Shown here: positions 12,351 through 20,537 of the stretch, one piece after another | Position numbering within the stretch: position 1 is the first letter of the stretch | How the letters are laid out: every line of letters starts with the position of its first letter | Source of the DNA: Terrimonas ferruginea DSM 30193 | Lineage (GTDB): Bacteria; Bacteroidota; Bacteroidia; Chitinophagales; Chitinophagaceae | Reading direction: 5' to 3' | NCBI RefSeq assembly: GCF_000425585.1 | Contig: NZ_KE384399.1 | Coordinates: forward strand, 412,996 to 476,995 | Length of the DNA stretch: 64,000 nucleotides | The notes under the pieces: generated by a model | Databases searched by the model: none | Told to the model about the DNA's origin: nothing | Seen by the model: the letters and a program-made list of their open reading frames with translations, nothing else | Position numbers and translations under genes: made by a program

Positions 12351-13307
12351 ATGAGTGATGTTAAAAAATTTGTCCCGGTGATGATCACGCCTTTCGATAG
12401 CAAAGGCCGGATCGATATGGACGCAGTATTTTCATTGGTCGATTTCTACCTCAACGCCGGCGTCAAAGGACTTTTTGCCAACTGCCTCAGCAGTGAGATG
12501 TTCAGCCTGACAGAGGACGAACGCCTCGAACTCACCCGCCGCATCGTTCAATATGTAGACGGGCGTGTGCCGGTAGTAGCGACGGGCTCCTTCGGACAAA
12601 CGATCGACGACAAAGCCCGGTTTACACGACAGATTTATGATACAGGTGTGAATGCCGTGATCATGATCACGGCACATTTCGCGAATATTGATGAGTCGGA
12701 TACAACCTTGCTTGGAAACTTTTTCAAGCTCTTGCAGTTGACGGAAGACATACCGCTTGGTCTGTATGAATGTCCGGCGCCCTATAAAAGAATTTTAGGG
12801 CCGGACGTGTTCCGGCAGTTGATCGATACAGGCCGTTTTATTTACCACAAAGACACGTCCATAAAAAAAGAATGGGTAGAAGAAAAACTGGCGATCTGCC
12901 GTGAACAACAGGTGCTGGAGTTTTACGATGCCCATACACCCAATACACTTACGTCGTTGCGGAGCGGCGCGCGTGGCATGTCGTCCATCTCCGGAAATTT
13001 CTATCCCGAGTTGATGGTATGGTTATGCGATCATGCAGCTGATCCGGCTTATCAGGCTGAAGCTGCCTGGCTGCAAGCCGAATTGACGGCCGCCGATCCT
13101 TTGATACACGAAGCGTACCCACTAAGTGCGAAATATTTTTTGCAGAAAAGGGGATTGCCGTTGCAACAAAGCAGCCGTACGCAAGTAGTGCAGCTTACGC
13201 CTTTACAACAACAGCAGCTTGACGAACTGATAAATAAATTCTATTCCTGGTGCGAGCGGCTGGACATCAGGCCGGTAACTGTTTCCGAACCCTTGCTGGT
13301 TAAATAA
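12351..13307 (+). CDS. DHDPS/NanA-type class I aldolase, divergent substrate loop
   Basis: A 318-residue TIM-barrel protein of the dihydrodipicolinate synthase/N-acetylneuraminate lyase family. The Schiff-base lysine is probably in FIYHKDTS (about residue 167) and the helper tyrosine in ECPAPYKR (about 144). The usual GTTGE pyruvate-carboxylate loop is replaced by NCLSSEM (about 44-50), a departure that suggests an unusual keto-acid substrate or altered chemistry. It is 21 bp downstream of the FAH-family gene and 6 bp upstream of the iron alcohol dehydrogenase, so the three are probably one transcript. Lysine biosynthesis is unlikely, because the neighbours are all sugar-acid catabolic enzymes. 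It is probably an aldolase, or possibly a decarboxylating dehydratase, acting on a 2-keto-3-deoxy acid. Confidence 0.85.
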   Translation: MSDVKKFVPVMITPFDSKGRIDMDAVFSLVDFYLNAGVKGLFANCLSSEMFSLTEDERLELTRRIVQYVDGRVPVVATGSFGQTIDDKARFTRQIYDTGVNAVIMITAHFANIDESDTTLLGNFFKLLQLTEDIPLGLYECPAPYKRILGPDVFRQLIDTGRFIYHKDTSIKKEWVEEKLAICREQQVLEFYDAHTPNTLTSLRSGARGMSSISGNFYPELMVWLCDHAADPAYQAEAAWLQAELTAADPLIHEAYPLSAKYFLQKRGLPLQQSSRTQVVQLTPLQQQQLDELINKFYSWCERLDIRPVTVSEPLLVK

Positions 13308-13313
13308 CTATTC

Positions 13314-14465
13314 ATGCAATCCACACTTCAGCTATTTTTCCCTGGTAAATTAATTATTGGCAATGGTTGTTTACGGCAATTGCAGGAAGAGATGATTGAT
13401 AAAAATTATCGTCGCGTATTCCTGATGACCATTGAACCGCTGAAAGCTGCGCTGGCCGAAATGTTGGAGGCCTGGCAGCGAAAAGGCCTCGGTGTTGAAA
13501 TCTATACGGCCATTGTACAGGAGCCTTCCTTCGCAGATTTTGCCACCGTAATGAAAACGGCAACGCCCTTCGATCCGGATGTGGTAATCGGTATTGGCGG
13601 CGGCAGTGTGCTGGACGTAGCGAAGCTGGTGGCAGCGCAATTACACAATGAGCAGACATTGTCCGGGTATGTCGGCATTGGTTTACTAAAAGGACGTAAA
13701 GTGCCTTTGATCTGTGCGCCTGCAACAGCGGGCACCGGCAGCGAAGTGTCGCCCAATGCCATCCTGGTTGATCCGGATAACCAGAAAAAGGGAATCATCA
13801 GCCCCTGGCTGGTGCCCGATCAGGTTTATGTCGATCCTTTACTCACGATCAGCGTTCCGCCGGCTATTACTGCAGCAACCGGCATTGATGCCCTGACGCA
13901 TTGCCTGGAAGCGTATACCAATAAGTTCGCCCAACCTTTTATCGACATGTTTGCGGCGGAAGGTATGCGCCGTATTTCGGCGAATATTGTCAAAGCTGTT
14001 CAGCAGGGCAACGATGTGTATGCGCGCGAGCAGGTAGCAATGGGAAGTTTGCTCGGCGGTTTTTGCCTTGGGCCGGTGAACACGGCCGGTGTACATGCCT
14101 TATCGTATCCGCTTGGCAGCAAGTTTCATTTGCCGCACGGATTATCCAATGCCCTGTTGTTGCCATACGTTATGGAATACAATATTCCCGCTGCAGTGGA
14201 TCGCTATGCCGATGTTGCAATAGCATTGGGATGTGAGCGTCAGTCATCGGTGGAACAAACGGCAAAAGCCGGCGTGACCCGCATCAGGGAACTGATCCGT
14301 GACTGCGGCCTGCCGGCAACACTCGCAGACGTTAACGTACCCGAAGAAGCTATTCCCGCCATGGCGGCAGAAGCCATCACTATACAACGTCTACTTAAAA
14401 ACAATCCGCGTACCATCGGTGAAGCTGATGCGATCGCGATATACAAGGCCGCTTTTCACGCATGA
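13314..14465 (+). CDS. Iron-containing alcohol dehydrogenase (group III)
   Basis: A 383-residue cytosolic enzyme. The dinucleotide-binding motif GIGGGSVLDVAK is near residue 94, followed by ATAGTGSEVSPNA (about 138). The metal-binding set is complete: Asp and His in GIDALTHCLEAYTN (about 190) and two further His in HALSYPLGSKFHLPHG (about 257-272). The family interconverts aldehydes and alcohols with NAD(P)H (FucO, 1,3-propanediol and 4-hydroxybutyrate dehydrogenases). Lying between two class I aldolases, it is well placed to reduce the aldehyde they release. It overlaps the next aldolase gene by 4 bp (ATGA), implying translational coupling. The family is certain; the aldehyde is not. Confidence 0.93.
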   Translation: MQSTLQLFFPGKLIIGNGCLRQLQEEMIDKNYRRVFLMTIEPLKAALAEMLEAWQRKGLGVEIYTAIVQEPSFADFATVMKTATPFDPDVVIGIGGGSVLDVAKLVAAQLHNEQTLSGYVGIGLLKGRKVPLICAPATAGTGSEVSPNAILVDPDNQKKGIISPWLVPDQVYVDPLLTISVPPAITAATGIDALTHCLEAYTNKFAQPFIDMFAAEGMRRISANIVKAVQQGNDVYAREQVAMGSLLGGFCLGPVNTAGVHALSYPLGSKFHLPHGLSNALLLPYVMEYNIPAAVDRYADVAIALGCERQSSVEQTAKAGVTRIRELIRDCGLPATLADVNVPEEAIPAMAAEAITIQRLLKNNPRTIGEADAIAIYKAAFHA

Positions 14466-15379
14466 AAAAAAATAAAAAATATAGCGGGATCGTCATTCCC
14501 GCAGTAACGCCGCTTACCACTTCATTGGAATTGGATATTGCTGGTGTTGGTAAACTGATGCAGCATTTTGCAGACGCCGGGGTACATCCCTTTATCGCAG
14601 GCACAACCGGTGAATCAACCTCACTTTCCGCATCTCTGCGAAAAAAATACGCGGAAACGGCAGGGCAACTTAAAACACCGGGTACGCAACTCTATGTGGG
14701 CATCTCTTCGCTGGTATTCCAGGAAGCTGTTGATCTCGCCAATCACGCTTTTGATCATGGTGCAGATGTGGCGGTGGCTACATTGCCTTCTTATTATGCA
14801 TTGACTGAATCCGGAATGCTTCATTATTTTGAATGCCTGGCAGATGCAGCAAGAGGACCGCTGATGATCTATAATATTCCGGCCACCACTCATATGTCCA
14901 TTCCACTGGAACTGATAGAAAAATTAAGTCATCACGAAAAAATAGTAGGGTTAAAAGATTCGGAAAGAAGTGACGAGCGCTTACAAGAATCATTGCAACG
15001 CTGGTCGGCCCGCGATGATTTCAGCCACTTGCTGGGCTGGGCAGCACGATCCGTTGTTGCATTGAAGCAGGGTGGTGATGGCCTTGTTCCAAGCACCGGC
15101 AATCTTCATCCGGCATTGTATGCACAATTGGTAAAAGCGGTCGAAGAAAACCGCGATGCGGATGCTGAATTCTGGCAGAAGGGGTCGGATGAACTCGGCA
15201 ATCTGTACCAGGCAGGCCGTACACTCGGGCAATCGCTAGGCGCGCTAAAACTATTGCTGGAACTGGAACATATCTGCGGTGCAACGGTAATGCCGCCATT
15301 GCAAAATGTGCCGGAAGAGGAAAAACCTGCTTTAGTGGAAGCATGGCAGGTATTAAAAGAAACGTACGCAACAAAATAA
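14462..15379 (+). CDS. DHDPS/NanA-type 2-keto-3-deoxy acid aldolase
   Basis: A 305-residue TIM-barrel protein with canonical DHDPS-family motifs: GTTGES (about 47-52, binds the pyruvate carboxylate), YNIPATTH (about 137, catalytic Tyr) and the Schiff-base lysine in GLKDSE (about 164). C-terminal NLHPALYAQLVKAVEE is typical of keto-deoxy-gluconate/NanA-like aldolases. It should reversibly split a 2-keto-3-deoxy acid into pyruvate and an aldehyde. It is translationally coupled to the iron alcohol dehydrogenase (4-bp overlap) and is followed 9 bp later by pdxA2. This order (aldolase, aldehyde reductase, acid-sugar dehydrogenase and kinase) suggests that the aldehyde becomes a four-carbon acid sugar. 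Confidence 0.9.
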   Translation: MKKNKKYSGIVIPAVTPLTTSLELDIAGVGKLMQHFADAGVHPFIAGTTGESTSLSASLRKKYAETAGQLKTPGTQLYVGISSLVFQEAVDLANHAFDHGADVAVATLPSYYALTESGMLHYFECLADAARGPLMIYNIPATTHMSIPLELIEKLSHHEKIVGLKDSERSDERLQESLQRWSARDDFSHLLGWAARSVVALKQGGDGLVPSTGNLHPALYAQLVKAVEENRDADAEFWQKGSDELGNLYQAGRTLGQSLGALKLLLELEHICGATVMPPLQNVPEEEKPALVEAWQVLKETYATK

Positions 15380-15388
15380 TTAAAGAGC

Positions 15389-16429
15389 ATGAATAATAAA
15401 CCTGTTATAGCGATCACCATGGGAGATCCCGCGAGTATTGGTCCTGAGATCGCATTGAAAGCATTGATGAACGATTCGATTTATGAAAGATGCCGTCCGC
15501 TGATCGTCGGTGACGCCGGCGTGTTTCATGCTATACGCGAAAGACTGAATATTCCGTTAAAAGTAAAGACCATTGCTTCCGTAAGCGAGGCCGTGTTTCA
15601 GCAGGGCACGGTTGAAGTGCTTGATCTTAAAAATGTGAACCCCGAAGAATTAAAGTTTGGCGAGGTGAGCGCGATGGCCGGCAATGCCAGTTTCGAAGCA
15701 GTGAAAAAAGTGATCGAGTTGGCATTGGCAGGAGAAGTAGACGCCACCGTCACCGGACCGATCAATAAAAAATCGATCAACGAAGCCGGGCATCATTTTG
15801 CGGGACACACGGAGATTTATGCGCACTATACCGGCACAAGTAAGTATGCGATGCTGCTGGTAGAAGACAAGATGAAAGTGATTCACGTGAGCACACACGT
15901 TTCCCTGCGCCAGGCCTGCGATTTGGTAAAGAAAGAACGCATTCTCCAGGTAACGGAGTTGTTGCATAACGGCATGAAACAATTGGGAGAAACCAATCTC
16001 CGCATCGGCATTGCCGGATTGAATCCACATGCAGGCGACAGCGGATTGTTTGGTACGGAAGACGATGAAGAAATTTTGCCCGCCGTACTCGAAGCGCGTG
16101 AATTGGGATATGAGGTGGAAGGTCCCGTTCCCCCCGATACGCTGTTTGCCAAAGCAGCTACTGGTTACTACGGTGGCGTAGTAGCCATGTACCACGACCA
16201 GGGACATATTCCATTCAAACTCGCAGGCTTCAAATGGAACGCTGAGAAAAACCGCATGGACAGTGTGAAAGGCGTGAACATTACAATGGGACTGCCGATT
16301 ATCCGGACTTCTGTTGACCATGGCACGGCATTCGAAATTGCAGGAAAGGGTATTGCCAGCCCTGACGCCATGGTGCTGGCGATTGAAAGTGCCGTTCAGT
16401 TGAGCGTATATAAAACAAATAACGCATGA
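15389..16429 (+). CDS. pdxA2: PdxA2-type four-carbon acid sugar 4-phosphate dehydrogenase
   Basis: A 346-residue member of the PdxA family (4-hydroxythreonine-4-phosphate dehydrogenase fold). Motifs seen: N-terminal ITMGDPASIGPEI, TGPINKKSINEAGHHFAGHT (about 117-136, catalytic Lys and metal His), GLNPHAGDSGLFGTED (about 211), and MYHDQGHIPFK (about 268, another metal His). PdxA2 proteins beside DUF1537 kinases oxidise and decarboxylate D-threonate or D-erythronate 4-phosphate to dihydroxyacetone phosphate and CO2. Here it overlaps a DUF1537 kinase by 4 bp, the same pairing, so catabolism rather than pyridoxal synthesis is the better reading. The kinase start codon lies inside the pdxA2 stop, which favours equal production of the two. 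Confidence 0.9.
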   Translation: MNNKPVIAITMGDPASIGPEIALKALMNDSIYERCRPLIVGDAGVFHAIRERLNIPLKVKTIASVSEAVFQQGTVEVLDLKNVNPEELKFGEVSAMAGNASFEAVKKVIELALAGEVDATVTGPINKKSINEAGHHFAGHTEIYAHYTGTSKYAMLLVEDKMKVIHVSTHVSLRQACDLVKKERILQVTELLHNGMKQLGETNLRIGIAGLNPHAGDSGLFGTEDDEEILPAVLEARELGYEVEGPVPPDTLFAKAATGYYGGVVAMYHDQGHIPFKLAGFKWNAEKNRMDSVKGVNITMGLPIIRTSVDHGTAFEIAGKGIASPDAMVLAIESAVQLSVYKTNNA

Positions 16430-17469
16430 TCGCGGTCATTGCAGATGACCTCACAGGTGCGGCTGAAATGGCCGGTATCGGTCATCGCTTTGGCCTTACC
16501 ACGATATTGACGCGGGGAAATGACATTGCTCCGGATGCCGGTCTCTGGGTGGCATGTACGGATAGCCGTTCATTGCCGGAAGCGGAAGCGCGTTTACGTA
16601 CACGAACGATTGCGGAAAATGTACTCGCCGCAAAACCGGACTGGCTTTTTCAAAAAACAGACTCGGTGCTGCGGGGACATGTGTTGATGGAATTGCGCAT
16701 GCTGATGGAAATGACCGGAAGCAAGCAAGCCATCCTGTCACCCGCCAATCCGTCGTTGGGGCGTACGATCCGCAACGGCAATTATTTTATAAATGATATT
16801 CCCGTTCACGAAGCGGGTTTTGCTGCCGATCCTGAATTTCCGGTAACAAGTGCGGACGTTCTTTCCATGTTGCGCGCAAAACCGGAAGAGATGAACGGCA
16901 TAACAATAGCAGAAACCGGTACCATTTACGATGTGGCACAGATGGCGCAGCGGATAAATGCGGGTACGCTACCGGCTGGCAGCAGTGATTTCTTTAAGGC
17001 ATTGCTGTCAAAACAATACCGGGAGCGTTTGCAACGGGAACAGGAGTGGGGTAGCCCCTTGTTACTGATCAGCGGTACCCGCTATCCCGAGCGCAGAAAA
17101 GAATGGAAGCAATGGAATGTGGAGGTAGGTGAAATTTCGTTGAATGCGGACGATACAAAGCTTTCGCTAACGGCCGAAAAAATGATCATTGCTTTTGAAG
17201 AAGGCAACACAACGCGAACGGCGGCAGCATTGCGAAAATACATGGCGGCAAAGGTAGCCATGTTGGTGGCTGCACTGCCACAACCTGAATTGATGATTGA
17301 AGGTGGGGCGACAGCCGCCGCTATTCTCGATGAACTGAACGAAACGAAATTGGTACCAATCCAGGAGTTGGCGCAGGGTGTGGTGCGCCTTCGTGGTCGC
17401 AATGCCTGTTTTACTTTGAAACCTGGTAGTTATGCCTGGCCGCAAACGGTGAAAGCAAGATTGCTATAA
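16426..17469 (+). CDS. Four-carbon acid sugar kinase family protein (DUF1537)
   Basis: A 347-residue kinase. The N-terminal acid-sugar binding domain starts with IADDLTGAAEMAG (about 4-16) and includes FQKTDSVLRGH (about 74), SPANPSLGRTIRNGNYFIN (about 105). The C-terminal nucleotide-binding domain keeps the glycine-rich MIEGGATAAAIL (about 288) and a final FTLKPGSYAWP. It is about 70 residues shorter than the usual 420, mainly between the domains. The family phosphorylates tetronates (D-threonate, D-erythronate, L-threonate, 3-oxo forms) at O4. It overlaps pdxA2 by 4 bp; kinase plus PdxA2 is the known two-step route from a tetronate to DHAP. Which isomer is used is inferred only (see findings). 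Confidence 0.88.
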   Translation: MIAVIADDLTGAAEMAGIGHRFGLTTILTRGNDIAPDAGLWVACTDSRSLPEAEARLRTRTIAENVLAAKPDWLFQKTDSVLRGHVLMELRMLMEMTGSKQAILSPANPSLGRTIRNGNYFINDIPVHEAGFAADPEFPVTSADVLSMLRAKPEEMNGITIAETGTIYDVAQMAQRINAGTLPAGSSDFFKALLSKQYRERLQREQEWGSPLLLISGTRYPERRKEWKQWNVEVGEISLNADDTKLSLTAEKMIIAFEEGNTTRTAAALRKYMAAKVAMLVAALPQPELMIEGGATAAAILDELNETKLVPIQELAQGVVRLRGRNACFTLKPGSYAWPQTVKARLL

Positions 17470-17492
17470 ATTTTTTATCAACGATCGCCCAT

Positions 17493-19040
17493 ATGAATCA
17501 ATTGCATTTTATCGATTACGTCATCATCCTTTTGGTATTGGGCGTTACCCTTTATCTTGGTTTTCGTTTTTCCGGGCGGCAACGCACTACCGAAAACTTT
17601 TTTCTTTCCAAAGGCAATTTTCCTTCCTGGGCCCTGGGTTTGTCATTGCTCTCCACGCTGATCAGCAGCGTTACTTTTCTCGGTTATCCCGCGCAAGGGT
17701 TCACCAGCAACTGGATATTACTGGTACAGGGGTTGATGGTGCCGGTGGTACTGTTGGGCACTATCTGGTTCATCGTTCCGTTGTATCGTCGGGTAATCGG
17801 ACTGAGTACCTATGAATATTTTGAACGTCGCTTTGGTGTATTGGCGCGTTATTATAGCTCATCGTCTTTTATTCTCCGACAGTTCGCGGGCATGGGCACG
17901 GTGTTATTCCTGATTGCCGTAGCTATTCGCGAACTTACCGGTATCGATGCTTATATTATTTTGATCGTAGTAAGCGCGATACTGGTTGTTATCAACCTCA
18001 AGGGTGGTATTCAGGCAGTGATCTGGCTCGATGTGTTCCAGGGATTCATGTTGTTTGCCAGCGGTGTTATTTGTCTCGGCATTTTATTATTTTCTATCAA
18101 AGGCGGCGTGCCCGAAGCATGGCGTGTTGCCAGTGCAGGAGGCCGGACGGGTTTCGGACCTTACAGCACTGACCTTACACAACTCACCTTGTTTGTGATG
18201 GTAGTGAATGGTGCTTTTTATGCGATCCAGAAATACGGAACGGACCAGACCGTAGTGCAACGTTATCTTACTGCGCGCACGGACAAATCGGCTATCCGCG
18301 CTTCACTGATGGGTATTACGCTCACCATTCCGATCTGGACGATGTTTATGTTCATCGGCACGGCGTTGTACGTTTTTTATCAGCAGCAGGGGATGCCTGA
18401 AGGGATGAAAGCGGAGGCGGCGTTCCCGCATTTTATGATGACGCAATTACCGACAGGCGTCGTTGGTTTCATTGTAGCCGCATTGATCTCGGCCGCGATT
18501 TGCAGTCTGAGCGCCGACCTGAACTCGATGGCGGCGGTAGGTGTGGAAGACTATTACAAGAAAATAAAACGTAACCGTCCCGATGGCGAATACCTCAAAG
18601 CGAGTAAAATAATGGTGGTGGCAGCGGGTGCCATATCTGCTTTGATCGGTGCCTTGTACGTTCGTGCAGGCAACGAAGGTGTGCTGGGTGTCGTCTTCAC
18701 CCTGTATGCAATTTTCTCGGGTGGCATCGTCGGGATCTTTCTGTTGGGCTTTTTATCGTCACGTGCCAACCGTCAGGGTGTGAACATCGGTATCATCGTT
18801 TGTATCTTGTTTACTGCCTATGCGGTATTGACTTCTACGCCCGTGGGCGTACACGAAAAAAAGGTGTTGCTTGATCTCGGACCGTATAACTTTACACATC
18901 ACAAACTGATGTTGGGCGTATACAGTCACCTGATCGTGATCATTGTCGGATATGTAGCCAGTCTTTTCTTTCCCAAACCTGTGCTGGATCCGGCGTTGCT
19001 CTACAGCCGTCATCGTAAAAAAAACGTTGAAGAAAGATGA
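17493..19040 (+). CDS. Sodium:solute symporter (SSS family)
   Basis: A 515-residue polytopic membrane protein. SSS signatures include FIDYVIILLVLGVTLYLGFR (TM1), LLSTLISSVTFLGYPAQGF, LKGGIQAVIWLDVFQGF, KYGTDQTVVQRYL and AALISAAICSLSADLNSMAA (TM8 sodium site). It follows the tetronate kinase by 23 bp and overlaps the next gene by 4 bp. That places it as the importer for the acid or keto-deoxy acid catabolised by the preceding six enzymes. The Na+ dependence is inferred from family; no substrate residues can be assigned. Confidence 0.92.
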   Translation: MNQLHFIDYVIILLVLGVTLYLGFRFSGRQRTTENFFLSKGNFPSWALGLSLLSTLISSVTFLGYPAQGFTSNWILLVQGLMVPVVLLGTIWFIVPLYRRVIGLSTYEYFERRFGVLARYYSSSSFILRQFAGMGTVLFLIAVAIRELTGIDAYIILIVVSAILVVINLKGGIQAVIWLDVFQGFMLFASGVICLGILLFSIKGGVPEAWRVASAGGRTGFGPYSTDLTQLTLFVMVVNGAFYAIQKYGTDQTVVQRYLTARTDKSAIRASLMGITLTIPIWTMFMFIGTALYVFYQQQGMPEGMKAEAAFPHFMMTQLPTGVVGFIVAALISAAICSLSADLNSMAAVGVEDYYKKIKRNRPDGEYLKASKIMVVAAGAISALIGALYVRAGNEGVLGVVFTLYAIFSGGIVGIFLLGFLSSRANRQGVNIGIIVCILFTAYAVLTSTPVGVHEKKVLLDLGPYNFTHHKLMLGVYSHLIVIIVGYVASLFFPKPVLDPALLYSRHRKKNVEER

Positions 19041-20455
19041 AGTGCTATAAAAAAATAATTCAGCTGGTTGCAATCATGTTGTGTAGTTGCCTGATGATCT
19101 TGCAGGCCGGTGCACAGCAGAACTCAGACGAAGCTTATCGCCGTCCGTTGCGCGAAGTGCTCGATAGCATTCAGGCACGCTTCGGGGTCACCATCAGGTA
19201 TCCCGATTCGATGGTGAACAACAAATGGGTCAGTTATGCAGACTGGCGTTTCCGTCCCGGATTTGAGGAGACGGCAGATAATATTTTGAAACCGCTCGAT
19301 CTCAAATTGAAGAAAGACAAAGAGCGTGTTTATAAGCTGAGTGCATATGAATATTACCGCTGGACACCGGAGGAAGGCTGGGCCGAACTCGATCGCATTG
19401 CAGCATTGTATAATGATAAAAAATCCTGGGAAGCGCGCAAAGCCGCCTTGCGTCCTTGTTTGCTGGATGCGTTGCAGTTAAACCCGATGCCGGCCTCTCC
19501 CGGAAGCAAGCCCATCATCACTGCGGAACGGAAATACAAAGATTATACGGTACAGAATATTGCCCTCGAAATATTCCCGGGTGTATACGTCAGCGGATCC
19601 TTGTACCGGCCTTTGCGCGCTAAAGGAAAAATTCCGGTGATCCTGAATCCGGACGGGCACTGGCCGAAACAACGTTACCGCGCAGATTGTCAATACCGTT
19701 GTGCCATGCTGGCGCGCATGGGTGCGATGACGTTCAGCTATGATCTTTTTGCCTGGGGAGAATCGTTGTTGCAATTCAACATAGATGATCACCGGCGAAG
19801 TCTTTCCATGACGATGCAGGTGCTGGCCACGCTGCGCATCATGGATTATTTGCTGGCACGTGCCGATGCCGATACCAACCGCGTGGCCATAACCGGTGGT
19901 TCGGGTGCGGGTTCTCACACTGTATTACTGACCGCGATCGACGATCGCATTAAAGTGAGTGCGCCGGTCGTTTCCCTTTCTTCTTATTTCTACGGCGGTT
20001 GCCCTTGTGAAAGTGGTATGCCCATTCATGCATGTGGTGGCCGCACAGATAATATGGAAATAGCTGCCATGGCGGCTCCGCGTCCCCAGTTGGTAGTCAG
20101 CGATGGCCGCGACTGGACAGACAGGATGCCTGAACACGATTTTCCTTACCTGAAAAAAATGTACGGCTATTATGGTGTGGCGGAGAAAGTGGAGAATGTG
20201 CATCTGCCCGACGAAGGGCATGATTTCGGCATTAATAAAAGAAAAGCGGTGTATGATTTCCTGCAACGTCAATTAAACCTTAAGCCTTTTCCGAAGCTCA
20301 CCGATGGACAACCCGATGAATCAGGTGTGGTGATCGAAGAAGAAAAGCTATTGTATGTTTTTGGTGATAAAGGGGAGCGATTACCCGCGAATGCGGTTCA
20401 TGGTTTTGCGGAGCTGGAAATGCGATGGAGAAAAGTTATAAGTATTAAGTTATAA
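19037..20455 (+). CDS. Exported alpha/beta-hydrolase esterase with STN-like N-terminal domain
   Basis: A 472-residue protein with a signal peptide (hydrophobic core ending QAGAQQ). Residues about 35-100 look like a small STN/secretin-type domain: a helix (PLREVLDSIQARFGVTIRY), a middle strand region, a second helix leading to ILKPLDLKL, and a terminal strand ending ERVYKL. Residues about 165-430 are an alpha/beta hydrolase: IPVILNPDGHW, nucleophile elbow GGSGAGSHT (about 288), and the catalytic His in DEGHDFG (about 395). It resembles the acetyl-xylan-esterase/dienelactone-hydrolase group and probably removes acetyl or other ester groups from the glycan in the periplasm. The start overlaps the symporter stop by 4 bp. 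The hydrolase call is firm; the STN resemblance is by pattern only. Confidence 0.8.
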   Translation: MKCYKKIIQLVAIMLCSCLMILQAGAQQNSDEAYRRPLREVLDSIQARFGVTIRYPDSMVNNKWVSYADWRFRPGFEETADNILKPLDLKLKKDKERVYKLSAYEYYRWTPEEGWAELDRIAALYNDKKSWEARKAALRPCLLDALQLNPMPASPGSKPIITAERKYKDYTVQNIALEIFPGVYVSGSLYRPLRAKGKIPVILNPDGHWPKQRYRADCQYRCAMLARMGAMTFSYDLFAWGESLLQFNIDDHRRSLSMTMQVLATLRIMDYLLARADADTNRVAITGGSGAGSHTVLLTAIDDRIKVSAPVVSLSSYFYGGCPCESGMPIHACGGRTDNMEIAAMAAPRPQLVVSDGRDWTDRMPEHDFPYLKKMYGYYGVAEKVENVHLPDEGHDFGINKRKAVYDFLQRQLNLKPFPKLTDGQPDESGVVIEEEKLLYVFGDKGERLPANAVHGFAELEMRWRKVISIKL

Positions 20456-20501
20456 GTTTTAGGTAAACATCCACCATTCACTATTGACCATTTGGCATTC
20501 G

Positions 20502-20509
20502 TATTTTTG
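20502..20509 (+). promoter_or_regulatory. Candidate -7 promoter box TATTTTTG
   Basis: TATTTTTG matches the Bacteroidota -7 consensus TAnnTTTG and lies 28 bp before the ATG of the exported epimerase-like gene, in one of the larger gaps (82 bp) of the long + strand run. The box sits inside an A/T-rich intergenic repeat, and no TTTG is found at the preferred 19-21 bp spacing, so it may be coincidental. Confidence 0.25.
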
Positions 20510-20537
20510 ACTTTTGAATTTTGACTTTTGAATTTCT

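Noticed and set aside
12351..15379. DapA function (lysine synthesis) for the two DHDPS-family genes
   Set aside because: Two copies around an alcohol dehydrogenase in a catabolic run; no lysine genes.
15650..16321. 223-codon minus-strand frame inside pdxA2
   Set aside because: Antisense shadow; no recognisable motif.
15389..16429. PdxA as a vitamin B6 biosynthesis gene
   Set aside because: It overlaps a DUF1537 kinase and lies among aldolases and a symporter, the known setting of PdxA2.
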